A DNA stretch of 64,000 nucleotides. Origin: Bradyrhizobium sp. DOA9. GTDB lineage: Bacteria; Pseudomonadota; Alphaproteobacteria; Rhizobiales; Xanthobacteraceae. Location: NCBI RefSeq assembly GCF_000617845.2, contig NZ_DF820425.1:193690-257689 (forward strand), given 5' to 3'. Position 1 is the stretch's first letter. Each line of letters opens with the position of its first letter. A program made the translations under genes and the position numbers. The notes under the pieces were generated by a model. That model had not been told where the DNA came from. It saw nothing but the letters and a program-made list of their open reading frames with translations, and made no database searches. Positions 43,136 to 51,180 of this stretch are shown here, piece by piece.

Positions 43136-44341
43136 ATGGAGAAGGGCATTTTTGCAGGCCTGAAGGTTCTGGACTGCGCGAGCTTCATTGCAGCGCCCGC
43201 GGCCGCGACCGTACTGTCTGATTTCGGTGCGGACGTCATCAAGATCGAGCCGCCCGGCACTGGCGACCCCTATCGCAACCTGCCGAACCTGCCGGGCTAT
43301 CCCTCCGGCGAGCACAATTTCGCCTGGCTGCTGGAGGCGCGCAACAAGAAGAGCATCGCACTCGATTTGTCGAAGCCTGAGGCACAGGCCGTGCTCTACA
43401 AGCTCGTGGCGGAGGCCGACGTCTTCATCACCAACATGCCGCCGCCGGTGCGCACCAAGCTCGGCATCACCTATGACCATCTCGCCCATCTCAACGACCG
43501 GCTGATCTACGCCTCCTTCACCGGCTATGGCGAGAAAGGCGAGGAAGCCAACAAGCCCGGCTTCGACAGCAACGCCTATTGGGCGCGCTCCGGCCTGATG
43601 GACCTCGTTCGTGCCGACACCGACACCACGCCGGCGCGCTCGGTCGCGGGCATGGGCGATCATCCTTGCGCCATGGCGTTCTACGGCGCGATCGTCACCG
43701 CGCTGTATCAGCGCGAGAAGACCGGCAAGGGCTCGCATGTCGCCTCCAATTTGATGGCGAACGGGGTGTGGGCCGCGAGCGTACTGGCGCAGGCCAAACT
43801 CTGCGGCGCCAAGTTCGGCGAGCGGCGGCCGCGCGAGCGTGCGCTGAACGCGGTCGCCAACCATTACCAGTGCAAGGACGGCCGCTGGCTGATCCTGTCG
43901 CTGCTCAACGAGGAGAAGCAGTTTCCGACGCTGGCCAAGTGCCTGGAGCGCGAAGACCTGATCAATGATCCCCGCTTCGTCACCAGGGCGGACCGCCACG
44001 CCCGCTCGGTCGAGCTGATCAAGATCCTGGACGAGACCTTCGCCACCAGGGATCTCGCCGAATGGCGCAAAATCCTCGACGGCAATGGCCTCGTGTTCGG
44101 CGTCGTCGCCATCCTGGACGACATCCCCAACGACAAGCAGATGCTCGACAACGAGGTGCTGGTGCCGTTCGAGAACGACACCATGCTCACCATCAACAGC
44201 CCGATCTGGATCGATGGTGCCAAGAAGGTGCAGCCGCGCAAGCCGCCGGCCGTCGGCGAGCACAGTGACGAGATTTTGCGCGAAGCGGGATATGATGAAG
44301 CCGCTATCAAGCAGCTGCGCGGGTCGGGCGCGGTGGGGTAA
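43136..44341 (+). CDS. CaiB/BaiF-family protein lacking the usual acidic residue
   Basis: 401 residues from the ATG at 43136, with GAGGGAG upstream; an ATG at 43067 would add 23 residues that look non-coding. Family III CoA transferase features are present: LKVLDCASFIAAPAAATVLSDFGADVIKIEPP and FAWLLEARNKKSIALDLSK. In the segment where the other CaiB protein of this window reads ISMFDVMADW, this one reads ASNLMANGVW, with no acidic residue. A canonical aspartyl-CoA mechanism is therefore doubtful; a racemase, scaffold or other acyl-CoA role is possible. It follows putA by 114 bases but has no clear link to proline catabolism. Confidence 0.85.
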   Translation: MEKGIFAGLKVLDCASFIAAPAAATVLSDFGADVIKIEPPGTGDPYRNLPNLPGYPSGEHNFAWLLEARNKKSIALDLSKPEAQAVLYKLVAEADVFITNMPPPVRTKLGITYDHLAHLNDRLIYASFTGYGEKGEEANKPGFDSNAYWARSGLMDLVRADTDTTPARSVAGMGDHPCAMAFYGAIVTALYQREKTGKGSHVASNLMANGVWAASVLAQAKLCGAKFGERRPRERALNAVANHYQCKDGRWLILSLLNEEKQFPTLAKCLEREDLINDPRFVTRADRHARSVELIKILDETFATRDLAEWRKILDGNGLVFGVVAILDDIPNDKQMLDNEVLVPFENDTMLTINSPIWIDGAKKVQPRKPPAVGEHSDEILREAGYDEAAIKQLRGSGAVG

Positions 44342-44363
44342 GGCGATACGCCACCACACACTC

Positions 44364-44450
44364 CGTCATTGCGAGGAGCGAAGCGACGAAGCAATCCAGA
44401 CTGCCACCGCGGATGCACTGCTGGATTGCTTCGCTGCGCTCGCAATGACG
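44364..44450. repeat. Palindromic intergenic repeat, copy 5
   Basis: The left arm carries a GGAGCGAAGCGAC insert before GAAGCAATCCAGACTG. The right arm is standard and ends CGCAATGACG. It lies between the CaiB-family gene and the GST gene. Confidence 0.9.
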
Positions 44451-44504
44451 AGGAGGGACCATCCCGCTATAACAATCGGCAACGCACCAATGCCGCGAGG
44501 TCCC

Positions 44505-45152
44505 ATGCCGCTCTACCGCCTGCACTACTTCCCCGAATCCGGCAACAGCTACAAGCTGGCGCTGATGCTGACGCTCTGCGGTGAGACGTTCGAGCCGGTC
44601 TGGACCGATTTTGCCGGCGGCGTCACGCGCACGGCGGAGTGGCGCAAGGCCGTCAACGAGATGGGCGAGATTCCCGTGCTCGAGATCGACTGCGTGAAGA
44701 TGACGCAGACCGCGCCGCTGCTGCTGAAGCTGGCCGAGCAATACGGGCGTTTCGGCGCGGAAACGGAGGAAGACAAGTTCGAGCTCTTGCGCTGGCTGTT
44801 CTGGGACAACCACAAGCTCACCGGCTACATGGCGACCTACCGCTTCATGCGGTCGTTCACGGAAAAGAACGATCCACAGGTGCTGAAGCATTTTCGCCGG
44901 CGGCTCGAAGACTTTCTCGGCATTCTCGACGGTCATCTCCAGCACAATGATTTCGCGATCGGCGCAAGGCCGACGGTCGCCGACATCTCGATGATGGCCT
45001 ATTTGCACTATCCGAGCGACGAGCATGGCTTCGATTTCGCATCGAGCCATCCAGCCATCCATGCCTGGCTCGGCCGCATGGCCGCGCTGCCGGGCTGGAA
45101 GCCGGCCTATGAGTTGCTGCCGGGAAAACGGATGACGAATTACGCGAAGTGA
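44505..45152 (+). CDS. Glutathione S-transferase family protein
   Basis: 215 residues from the ATG at 44505, preceded by GAGG; the ATG at 44490 is a weaker alternative. The N-terminal thioredoxin-like domain (1-80: MPLYRLHYFPESGNSYKLALML, then EIPVLEIDCVKMTQTAPLLLKLAEQYG) carries the cis-proline and an SQS-like TQT motif for the glutathione backbone. The C-terminal all-helical domain has the N-capping/hydrophobic staple region TVADISMMAYLH. A serine or tyrosine in the YFPESGNSYK turn would activate the thiol. Soluble detoxification or thiol transfer is expected; the substrate is unknown. Confidence 0.9.
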   Translation: MPLYRLHYFPESGNSYKLALMLTLCGETFEPVWTDFAGGVTRTAEWRKAVNEMGEIPVLEIDCVKMTQTAPLLLKLAEQYGRFGAETEEDKFELLRWLFWDNHKLTGYMATYRFMRSFTEKNDPQVLKHFRRRLEDFLGILDGHLQHNDFAIGARPTVADISMMAYLHYPSDEHGFDFASSHPAIHAWLGRMAALPGWKPAYELLPGKRMTNYAK

Positions 45153-45161
45153 CGGCTTCGA

Positions 45162-45326
45162 TCACCTCAGCGACAGCCAACCGAGCGTGAACAGAATGCC
45201 GCCGATGATGGCGGCCACCGCGACCGCCCAGATGCTGATGCGGGCGCTGCCGGTGACCTGCTTGGCTTCCTCATTGAGCGCAATCTCGCGATTGCGCTCC
45301 TTGTTGGCGTTGCTGGTATCCGTCAT
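45162..45326 (-). CDS. 54-residue single-pass membrane protein
   Basis: Read on the minus strand from the ATG at 45326 to a TGA at 45162, ten bases past the GST stop on the other strand. The N-terminus is polar (MTDTSNANKERNREIALNEE), followed by AKQVTGSAR and one membrane helix (about 29-49: ISIWAVAVAAIIGGILFTLGW), ending LSLR. GGATGACCC precedes the ATG, giving a weak ribosome site. I do not recognise a named family. The polar-then-helix layout and codon use look like a real small inner-membrane protein. Confidence 0.65.
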   Translation of the reverse strand: MTDTSNANKERNREIALNEEAKQVTGSARISIWAVAVAAIIGGILFTLGWLSLR

Positions 45327-45343
45327 GGGTCATCCAAATCGGT

Positions 45344-46882
45344 TTAACGCGTCTTGATGAAGCACATGCCGATGCGGCGCGAGGCCGCGGCGGCCTGGCA
45401 GGCAAGACCGTTAGCACAGCTCCATGACGTAAAACTCCTGTCCGGCGTTCCCGATCCCGCATTTTGCAGGGAACAATGCGCCCCCCAGCCGTCCTGATAT
45501 TCGCTGCCGGCCAGTTCGGTGCTGCCGCGGGTCTGCGGCCTATCGGCAAATCCGCGTGAGAAATCAGGGCTTTTTCCGGCCGCGAACGCGGTCAGGATAT
45601 CGCGGCGGCGGAGCTGGTCGCCGAAGAAATGCGGCGAGGCCGGCACGATGGTGGAATTGGACGGCTTCTCGGCGAGCCAATCGACGCCCGGAAAATGGAA
45701 ACCGCCGATGCCGCGGGTCTGGTGGCAGCCGGCGCAGGTGACGTCGTTGAGACGGCGCTGGAAGCCTGCGACCGAACGGACGTTCTGCATGTCGAGGCCG
45801 CGGGCCGCCGCCTGCTTCAGCGCGCCGACCACGTCATTGTCGGTGAAGACAGGATCGCCCCTACCCTCCCCCTGCATCAAGCCGAACTCCGGCTGCAAGG
45901 CTGAGGCGTCGAGGCCCGCGGGGGTCGGTACAATTGCGGCCCTGGCCAGGAATCTCTCCGGGATCAGCACCGTGCCGCGATCGAACGCGCGCAAGTTCTC
46001 GGGCGCGAGCAGCCAGGTCTTGAAGTCGCGCCGCAGCGCATCGTCGGCGAGCATGCGATCGCGATCGATCTGGTTCTCCAGCGTCGATTCCTCGAACGTC
46101 CTGCTGGCAGCGTCGTACCTGAACACCTTGAGCAGATAATCGGAGCGGAAATCGTGCAGCGCCGATTTCCGCGCGACCGAGACCTGGATGTTGGTCTCGA
46201 TGCGGTCGAGCATGGCGTCGTCAAGCGGGGCGCGACTGCCGATCAAGCCCTGCCAGTCGCCATTGTCGAGCCAGCGCCGGGCGATCTCGGCGCAGCTGAT
46301 CGGCTTGCCGTTCCCATCCGTCTGGCGCGCATCGCGCGCCTTCATCACGAGGTTGAATGTCATCGGCAGCCGCATTGCGGTCTTGCCGCCATCCGGCCCG
46401 CCATCGAACCGCGCCAGACGAAAGATCAGCCGGATCTCGCCGCATGATTCTTCCGAGACATAGGCGCGGTCCATGCGATTGACGATGCCGGCCAGCACGA
46501 ACCGCGCCTCGCGCGATTTCAGATTGGCCAAGTCGAACAATTGCGCGTCAAAACCCTCGCCCACGCCGATGGTCTCGCCCGGGTAAGTCGCCTTGTACCA
46601 GGCGATATAGCGTTCGAATTCCGCATCGATCGCGGGGAGAATCGCCTTCAGCTGCGGCAGCGAGGCGAACATCGGCTCGGTCGTGAGCGGGACGTCCGAA
46701 GTCCGCTCCGGCGACAAGAGACGCGAGATCGTCAGCGTGTTGCTCTGGTCGAGCTTGCGCAGGAGAGCGGGGTCGGTGATCGCGGTGCCGCGCGTCAGCG
46801 CAGTGGTCTCCGCTGCGAGGAGCGAAACGACACCACTCAGCAATGCAGCGGCAGCAACGAGAATTCGCAAGACGCGGCCCAT
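45344..46882 (-). CDS. Exported haem-c-motif protein of unknown function
   Basis: About 512 residues from the ATG at 46882 (MGRVLRILVAAAAL); a TTG at 46903 is less likely. Residues 1-24 are a Sec signal. The body has no strong family match that I can name. One c-type haem motif CAGCH lies near residue 391, followed by QTRGIGGFHFPG, which is the form seen in cytochrome domains of some periplasmic proteins. The C-terminal 60 residues hold four cysteines (HCSLQ, WSCANGLACQ, MCF) and may form disulfides. It would reside in the periplasm. It is upstream of the small membrane protein gene on the same strand. Confidence 0.8.
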   Translation of the reverse strand: MGRVLRILVAAAALLSGVVSLLAAETTALTRGTAITDPALLRKLDQSNTLTISRLLSPERTSDVPLTTEPMFASLPQLKAILPAIDAEFERYIAWYKATYPGETIGVGEGFDAQLFDLANLKSREARFVLAGIVNRMDRAYVSEESCGEIRLIFRLARFDGGPDGGKTAMRLPMTFNLVMKARDARQTDGNGKPISCAEIARRWLDNGDWQGLIGSRAPLDDAMLDRIETNIQVSVARKSALHDFRSDYLLKVFRYDAASRTFEESTLENQIDRDRMLADDALRRDFKTWLLAPENLRAFDRGTVLIPERFLARAAIVPTPAGLDASALQPEFGLMQGEGRGDPVFTDNDVVGALKQAAARGLDMQNVRSVAGFQRRLNDVTCAGCHQTRGIGGFHFPGVDWLAEKPSNSTIVPASPHFFGDQLRRRDILTAFAAGKSPDFSRGFADRPQTRGSTELAGSEYQDGWGAHCSLQNAGSGTPDRSFTSWSCANGLACQAAAASRRIGMCFIKTR

Positions 46883-46918
46883 GCCTGAGGTAACACCGCG
46901 CAAGCATGCCTATTCAAG

Positions 46919-46951
46919 CAAAAAGGCGCCTCACATCGCGGTGAAGCGCCT
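46919..46951 (-). terminator. Rho-independent terminator of the 46976-47980 gene
   Basis: On the minus strand AGGCGCTTCAC, a 6-base loop and GTGAGGCGCCT form an 11-base stem with one G-T mismatch, followed by TTTTTG. It starts 24 bases after the stop of the coiled-coil membrane protein gene. Confidence 0.85.
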
Positions 46952-46975
46952 CTTCGAAAGTCAGATAGCGGACGC

Positions 46976-47980
46976 TCAACGCCCGACGATCAGCCCCCTT
47001 GAGGTGACGACCACCCAGCGGCCGTCCTGGCGGCGGATCGCATCGACGCGGCCGACGCCGGGAATGGGATCGCCGGGATAGACCTCGTAGAGGCCATCGC
47101 GGCCCTCGATCAGCGCGCCACCGTTGCTGGCGTTGCGCAGCCGCCAGCCTTCGATCGTCGGCAGACGTCCGACTTCGGTCTTGGGAGCTGCGGGGGCCGG
47201 TGCGGCCGCCGCGGTCGCGACCTGGGTCTGGGGCTGGGTCGGCGCGATCGAGCCGGTGGTCTCCCTGGGCGCCGCGGCTGCGGCCTGCGCGGGCGGCGTG
47301 GCGCGGAGCTTGTCGACGGTCTCGGACAGCTTTGCGATCCGGGCCAGCGGCTCGGCCTGCGCCTTCTCAAGCTTGTCCAGCCGGTCGTTGGCCCGGTTGA
47401 ACTGGCTCAGGCCGGACTTCGAGCTCTGCTCGACATTGGCCTTCAGGGCGACGAGATCGGCATCGATCCGTGCGACGGAGGCATCCAGCGCGCTGGTATC
47501 GGCGACCTGGACCGGCGCTGGGGCTGGGGCTGCGAAACGCATCATGCCGGCGGTCGCAAGCGCGCCACTGATCGCGCCGACGCTGGCGGCGATCGCCACC
47601 ACCGCGGCCATGGCCGACAGGCGACGCTTGCTGCCGGCCTCGCGCGGCTCGTCCGCCTTCACGTGGGGGGCGAACTCCTCGCGGTCCCACGAGCGGTCCG
47701 AGGGCGCCATGACAATCAGCTTGCCGGGCTTCGGCTCGGGCTTCGCCTCGTTCTTGGCCTCAGCCTTGGTGTCAGCCTTGGCGTCAAACTTCGGCACTTC
47801 GATCCGCGGCGGCTCCACCTTCGGGGCGTCCGCCTTAACCGGATCGGGCTTGGGCGGCGCTTCGTGGTCGGGGGCGATCGAGGGGGCCTCGATACCGGCG
47901 GCAGCCTCGACGGCCTGCGGTGCTGCGGCGTCGATGGCAGCGGCATCCTGGGCAGCCTGCTCGGGCATTGGTTCGCTCAC
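46976..47980 (-). CDS. Membrane-anchored coiled-coil protein of unknown function
   Basis: 334 residues. The first 115 residues are disordered, acidic and rich in Pro, Ala and Glu (VEAAAGIEAP, KPDPVKAD). One membrane helix at about 122-145 (AMAAVVAIAASVGAISGALAT) is followed by a coiled coil (ASVARIDADLVALKANVEQ to LSETVDKLR, 160-225), a Pro/Ala linker and a C-terminal domain (GWRLRNASNGGALIEGRDGLYEVYPGDPIPGVGRVDAIRRQDGRWVVVTSRG). The layout resembles alphaproteobacterial cell-envelope proteins with a cytoplasmic N-terminus and periplasmic coiled coil. A named function is not available to me. It has its own terminator. Confidence 0.8.
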   Translation of the reverse strand: MSEPMPEQAAQDAAAIDAAAPQAVEAAAGIEAPSIAPDHEAPPKPDPVKADAPKVEPPRIEVPKFDAKADTKAEAKNEAKPEPKPGKLIVMAPSDRSWDREEFAPHVKADEPREAGSKRRLSAMAAVVAIAASVGAISGALATAGMMRFAAPAPAPVQVADTSALDASVARIDADLVALKANVEQSSKSGLSQFNRANDRLDKLEKAQAEPLARIAKLSETVDKLRATPPAQAAAAAPRETTGSIAPTQPQTQVATAAAAPAPAAPKTEVGRLPTIEGWRLRNASNGGALIEGRDGLYEVYPGDPIPGVGRVDAIRRQDGRWVVVTSRGLIVGR

Positions 47981-48168
47981 GGCTCAAATACTCCAGTCTC
48001 GGTTGACCTTTTGGTAACTTTCATTGCTTGCGAAATCCTTACCTCGGGACCCGCTTACCGAAATTTTAGGAACTCATCCGGGGCCGAATTGGGCCGGGAA
48101 AGTGGAACCGGCGTGGCGACGTGCAACAATTCGTAATCGGGCAAGATGAACAGCGGCGGAATGGCATG

Positions 48169-48666
48169 TCACATCACGACCGGAGCGTCCGGCAGCTCGT
48201 TCGCATGCGGCCCTTGCTTCGGAAAGTGCTTTGCCAGCTCGCGCGAGACGGCCTCGATGCCGCTGATCACGCCGCGTTCGAACCGGCCCGATCTGAATTC
48301 GGCCTCCATCGCGCGGCAGATCGTCTCCCACCCCTCGGCGCCGACCTTCGCGTCGATGCCGCGATCGGCGATGATCTCGACGTCGCGGTCGGCAAGCAGG
48401 AGATAGATCAGGACGCCGTTGTTATGGGCGGTGTCCCAGATGCGTAAGTGCGAGAACACGTCGAGCGCGCGCGCGCGGGCCGGCTGGTTGCGGAACAGCG
48501 GACGGCCGTCGAGCGCCCCTTCGACGACGAAGCGGACCTGGCCGGAATGGGTGGCTTCGCCGCGCTTGATCGCCTGCTCGATGCGGTCGAGCACCGCTTG
48601 CGGAAAGATCTGCTTCGCCCGCCAATGATGCTGCACGAGATGTCGGGCAATGCGCTTGATGCTCAT
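48169..48666 (-). CDS. TPM-domain protein (soluble)
   Basis: 165 residues from the ATG at 48666, just downstream of the stop (48671) of the preceding TPM gene; a further upstream start is part of the overlap only. The TPM fold is indicated by FRNQPARARALDVFSHLRIWDTAHNNGVLIYLLLADRDVEIIADRGI, then CRAMEAEFRSGRFERGVISGIEAVS. There is no signal peptide, so it is probably cytoplasmic or associated with its membrane-bound partner. TPM domains are found next to LemA proteins, and their biochemical role (phosphatase-like, or structural) is unsettled. It is the third gene of a lemA-TPM-TPM unit. Confidence 0.88.
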   Translation of the reverse strand: MSIKRIARHLVQHHWRAKQIFPQAVLDRIEQAIKRGEATHSGQVRFVVEGALDGRPLFRNQPARARALDVFSHLRIWDTAHNNGVLIYLLLADRDVEIIADRGIDAKVGAEGWETICRAMEAEFRSGRFERGVISGIEAVSRELAKHFPKQGPHANELPDAPVVM

Positions 48667-48670
48667 GAGG

Positions 48671-49552
48671 CTACCAGCTCCCCGAGGCGCCGCCGCCACC
48701 GAAACTACCGCCGCCGCCGCTGAAGCCGCCGCTACTCGACGATCCGCTGCTCCAGCCGCCCGAGGAGCCGCTCGACCACGAGCCGCCGCGCGAGCGGCCC
48801 GTGCTTGGTGTGATCGCCGAAAACAGATCGGCGATGAAGCCGACGACGAAGCCGAGCACGCCGACAGCCGCCGCGAGCGCGGCGGAGCCGAGAATGAGCC
48901 AGGTCACCGCTGCGATGATGCCGCCGGTCACCAATGATCCGAGCAGCCGCCCCAGGACCGCGCGGAAGAACCCGCCGACGCCGATCGAGGCGAACAGCGA
49001 GACGGCGAAGATCGGTGCGAGATCGTCCAGATTGTGGGCGAAGTTGACGCTGCGCGAGGGTGACGGCAGCGGCTCGCCGTCGATCACCCGCATCATGCGG
49101 TCGACGCCTGCGCCGATGCCCGCGGCGAAGTCGCCGCTCCTGAACTTCGGGGTGATATCCTCGTCGATGATGCGCCGCGAGGTGACGTCGGTCAGCGCGC
49201 CTTCGAGACCGTAGCCGACCTCGATGCGCAAATGCCGGTCGTTCTTGGCGACGACGAGGATCGCGCCGTCGTCGACCTTCTTGCGGCCGATCTTCCAGGC
49301 CTCCGCGACCCGGATCGAGAATTGCTCGATCGTCTCCGGCTGCGTGGTCGGGACGATCAGGACGGCGATCTGGCTGCCCTTGCGCGTCTCGAAATCCTGC
49401 AGCTTCTGCGACAGCGAGGCAATGTCGCTGCTGGAGAGCGTGCCGGTCTGATCGACGACGCGGCCGGTGAGCTGGGGGACGGCGACGTCGGCTGACGTGG
49501 CATACGACCACGTCAGCATGAGTGCGAGCAGGAAAGCCTTGACGACGCGCAT
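48671..49552 (-). CDS. TPM-domain membrane protein (YgcG-like)
   Basis: 293 residues. A Sec signal (1-22) is followed by the TPM domain (about 30-170: LTGRVVDQTGTLSSSDIASLSQKL, IAVLIVPTTQPETIEQFSIRVAEAWKIG, ILVVAKNDRHLRIEVGYGLEGALTDVTSRRIIDEDITPKF), then two or three membrane helices (180-245) and a Gly/Ser-rich tail (SSGSSGGW, SGGGGSFGGGG) typical of YgcG proteins. In family descriptions the YgcG-LemA pair is linked to envelope function. It lies 16 bases after lemA and five bases before the soluble TPM gene. Confidence 0.9.
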   Translation of the reverse strand: MRVVKAFLLALMLTWSYATSADVAVPQLTGRVVDQTGTLSSSDIASLSQKLQDFETRKGSQIAVLIVPTTQPETIEQFSIRVAEAWKIGRKKVDDGAILVVAKNDRHLRIEVGYGLEGALTDVTSRRIIDEDITPKFRSGDFAAGIGAGVDRMMRVIDGEPLPSPSRSVNFAHNLDDLAPIFAVSLFASIGVGGFFRAVLGRLLGSLVTGGIIAAVTWLILGSAALAAAVGVLGFVVGFIADLFSAITPSTGRSRGGSWSSGSSGGWSSGSSSSGGFSGGGGSFGGGGASGSW

Positions 49553-49568
49553 CGGAAGCAGAACGCAG

Positions 49569-50180
49569 CTACTTCGACGGCGCCGGTGCCGGATTGAAAT
49601 CCACCTTCGGCGCGGTCGAGATCGCCTTCTCGTTCTCGACCGAGAAATTCGGCTTCTCCTTGTAGCCGAACATCATCGCGGTGAGGTTGCTCGGGAAGGA
49701 GCGGATGGTGACGTTATAGTCCTGCACCGCCTTGATGTAGCGGTTGCGCGCCACCGTGATGCGGTTCTCGGTGCCCTCGAGCTGCGACATCAGGTCCTTG
49801 AACAGGGCGTCCGACTTCAGCTGCGGATAGTTCTCGGTGACGACCAGCAGGCGCGACAGCGCGCTGGAGAGCTCGCCCTGCGCGGCCTGGAATTTCTGGA
49901 ACGCGGCGGGATCGTTCAGCACCTCCGGCGTCGCCTGGATGCTGCCGACCTTGGCACGCGCATTGGTGACGCCGAGCAGCACGTCCTTCTCCTGCTGGGC
50001 AAAGCCCTTCACCGAGTTGACGAGATTGGGCACGAGATCGGCGCGGCGCTGATACTGGTTCACGACCTCGGACCAATTGGCCTTGATCTGCTCGTCCTCG
50101 CTCTGGATCGCGTTGTAGCCGCAATTGGTCAGGCTCAGCGAGGCCAGGGCGGCCAGCACAGTCAGGATCTTGCGCATCAA
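49569..50180 (-). CDS. lemA: LemA-family lipoprotein
   Basis: 203 residues. The N-terminus is a lipoprotein signal, with a lipobox-like SLTNC and the cysteine at residue 20 as lipidation site. The LemA helical domain follows: QYQRRADLVPNLVNSVKGFAQQEKDVLLGVTNARAKV, the hallmark ENYPQLKSDALFKDLMSQLEGTENRITVARNRYIKAVQDYN, and FPSNLTAMMFGYKEKPNF. LemA proteins are common envelope proteins of unresolved function. It heads the operon lemA-TPM-TPM. The start is the ATG at 50180 (MMRK). Confidence 0.9.
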   Translation of the reverse strand: MMRKILTVLAALASLSLTNCGYNAIQSEDEQIKANWSEVVNQYQRRADLVPNLVNSVKGFAQQEKDVLLGVTNARAKVGSIQATPEVLNDPAAFQKFQAAQGELSSALSRLLVVTENYPQLKSDALFKDLMSQLEGTENRITVARNRYIKAVQDYNVTIRSFPSNLTAMMFGYKEKPNFSVENEKAISTAPKVDFNPAPAPSK

Positions 50181-50320
50181 ATTTCTCCCGGTGGAATCCG
50201 ACGCAAACTACCAGATTGCGCGCGCGAGAAAAGCAGCCGGCTGACGCAAGCCTCTTGCCTCGCACCGGCCGACATAGTCAACTCCGGCAAAACAAAAGCG
50301 GAAACACCAGGGGGAACGCG

Positions 50321-51175
50321 ATGTCCTCGTTCGAGACCATCCTCGTGGAACGGCCGGAGCCGGGAATCGTCCGTGTCGTGATGAACCGGCCCGAGGCGCG
50401 CAACGCGCAGAACCTGCAAATGACCTACGACCTCAACGCCGCGTTCGACGCGGCGGTGCAGGACGATGCGGTCAAGGTGATCATTCTCGCCGGCAACGGG
50501 CCGCACTTCTCCTCCGGACACGACCTGCGCGCCGGAGACAGGAATACCGCAGGGGTCGATTTCCCGCCGATTGGAAATTGGGGCGGCTTTGCCGAGCCGA
50601 ACGCCCATGGCCGGTTCGCGCGGGAGCAGGAAATATATCTCCAGATCACGCGGCGCTGGCGCAATCTGGCAAAACCCACCATTGCCGAGGTGCACGGCAA
50701 GTGCATCGCCGGCGGCTTGATGCTGGCCTGGGCCTGCGACCTCATCGTCGCCAGCGACGATGCGCAGTTCTGCGATCCTGTCGTCACCATGGGCGTCTGC
50801 GGCGTCGAATGGTTCGTGCATCCCTGGGAGCTGGGTGCGCGCAAGGCCAAGGAGTTCCTGTTCACCGCCGACAGCTGGAGCGCGCAGGAGGCGCACCAGC
50901 TCGGCATGGTCAACCAAATCGTGCCGCGCGCCGAGCTGTCGTCGCGCGTCCTGGAGCTGGCACGACGGATCGCGACAAAACCGTCCTTCGCGCTGAAGCT
51001 GACCAAGGAGGCGGTCAACCGCTCGGTCGACGTCATGGGCCAGCCCGCCGCGATCGACCAGGCCTTCGCGCTGCATCAACTCTGCCACGCCCACAATCTC
51101 CAGGAGTTCGGCATGATCGTCGATCCATCCGGCCTGCATCCGTCCGTGCGCAAGCCGCCGGCCGCGGCGGAGTAG
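50321..51175 (+). CDS. Enoyl-CoA hydratase/isomerase family protein
   Basis: 284 residues from the ATG at 50321, with AGGGGGAA upstream. The crotonase fold is indicated by VVMNRPEARNAQNLQM, the first oxyanion-hole segment ILAGNGPHFSSGHDL, and the second KCIAGGLMLAWACDLIVAS. In the position of the first catalytic glutamate of classical hydratases the sequence reads VTMGVCGVEWFVHPWELG, so hydratase activity in the strict sense is uncertain. It is the first gene of a beta-oxidation-like operon with two acyl-CoA dehydrogenases (gaps of 5 and 13 bases), so it probably acts on the enoyl-CoA they generate. Confidence 0.88.
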   Translation: MSSFETILVERPEPGIVRVVMNRPEARNAQNLQMTYDLNAAFDAAVQDDAVKVIILAGNGPHFSSGHDLRAGDRNTAGVDFPPIGNWGGFAEPNAHGRFAREQEIYLQITRRWRNLAKPTIAEVHGKCIAGGLMLAWACDLIVASDDAQFCDPVVTMGVCGVEWFVHPWELGARKAKEFLFTADSWSAQEAHQLGMVNQIVPRAELSSRVLELARRIATKPSFALKLTKEAVNRSVDVMGQPAAIDQAFALHQLCHAHNLQEFGMIVDPSGLHPSVRKPPAAAE

Positions 51176-51180
51176 ACGCG

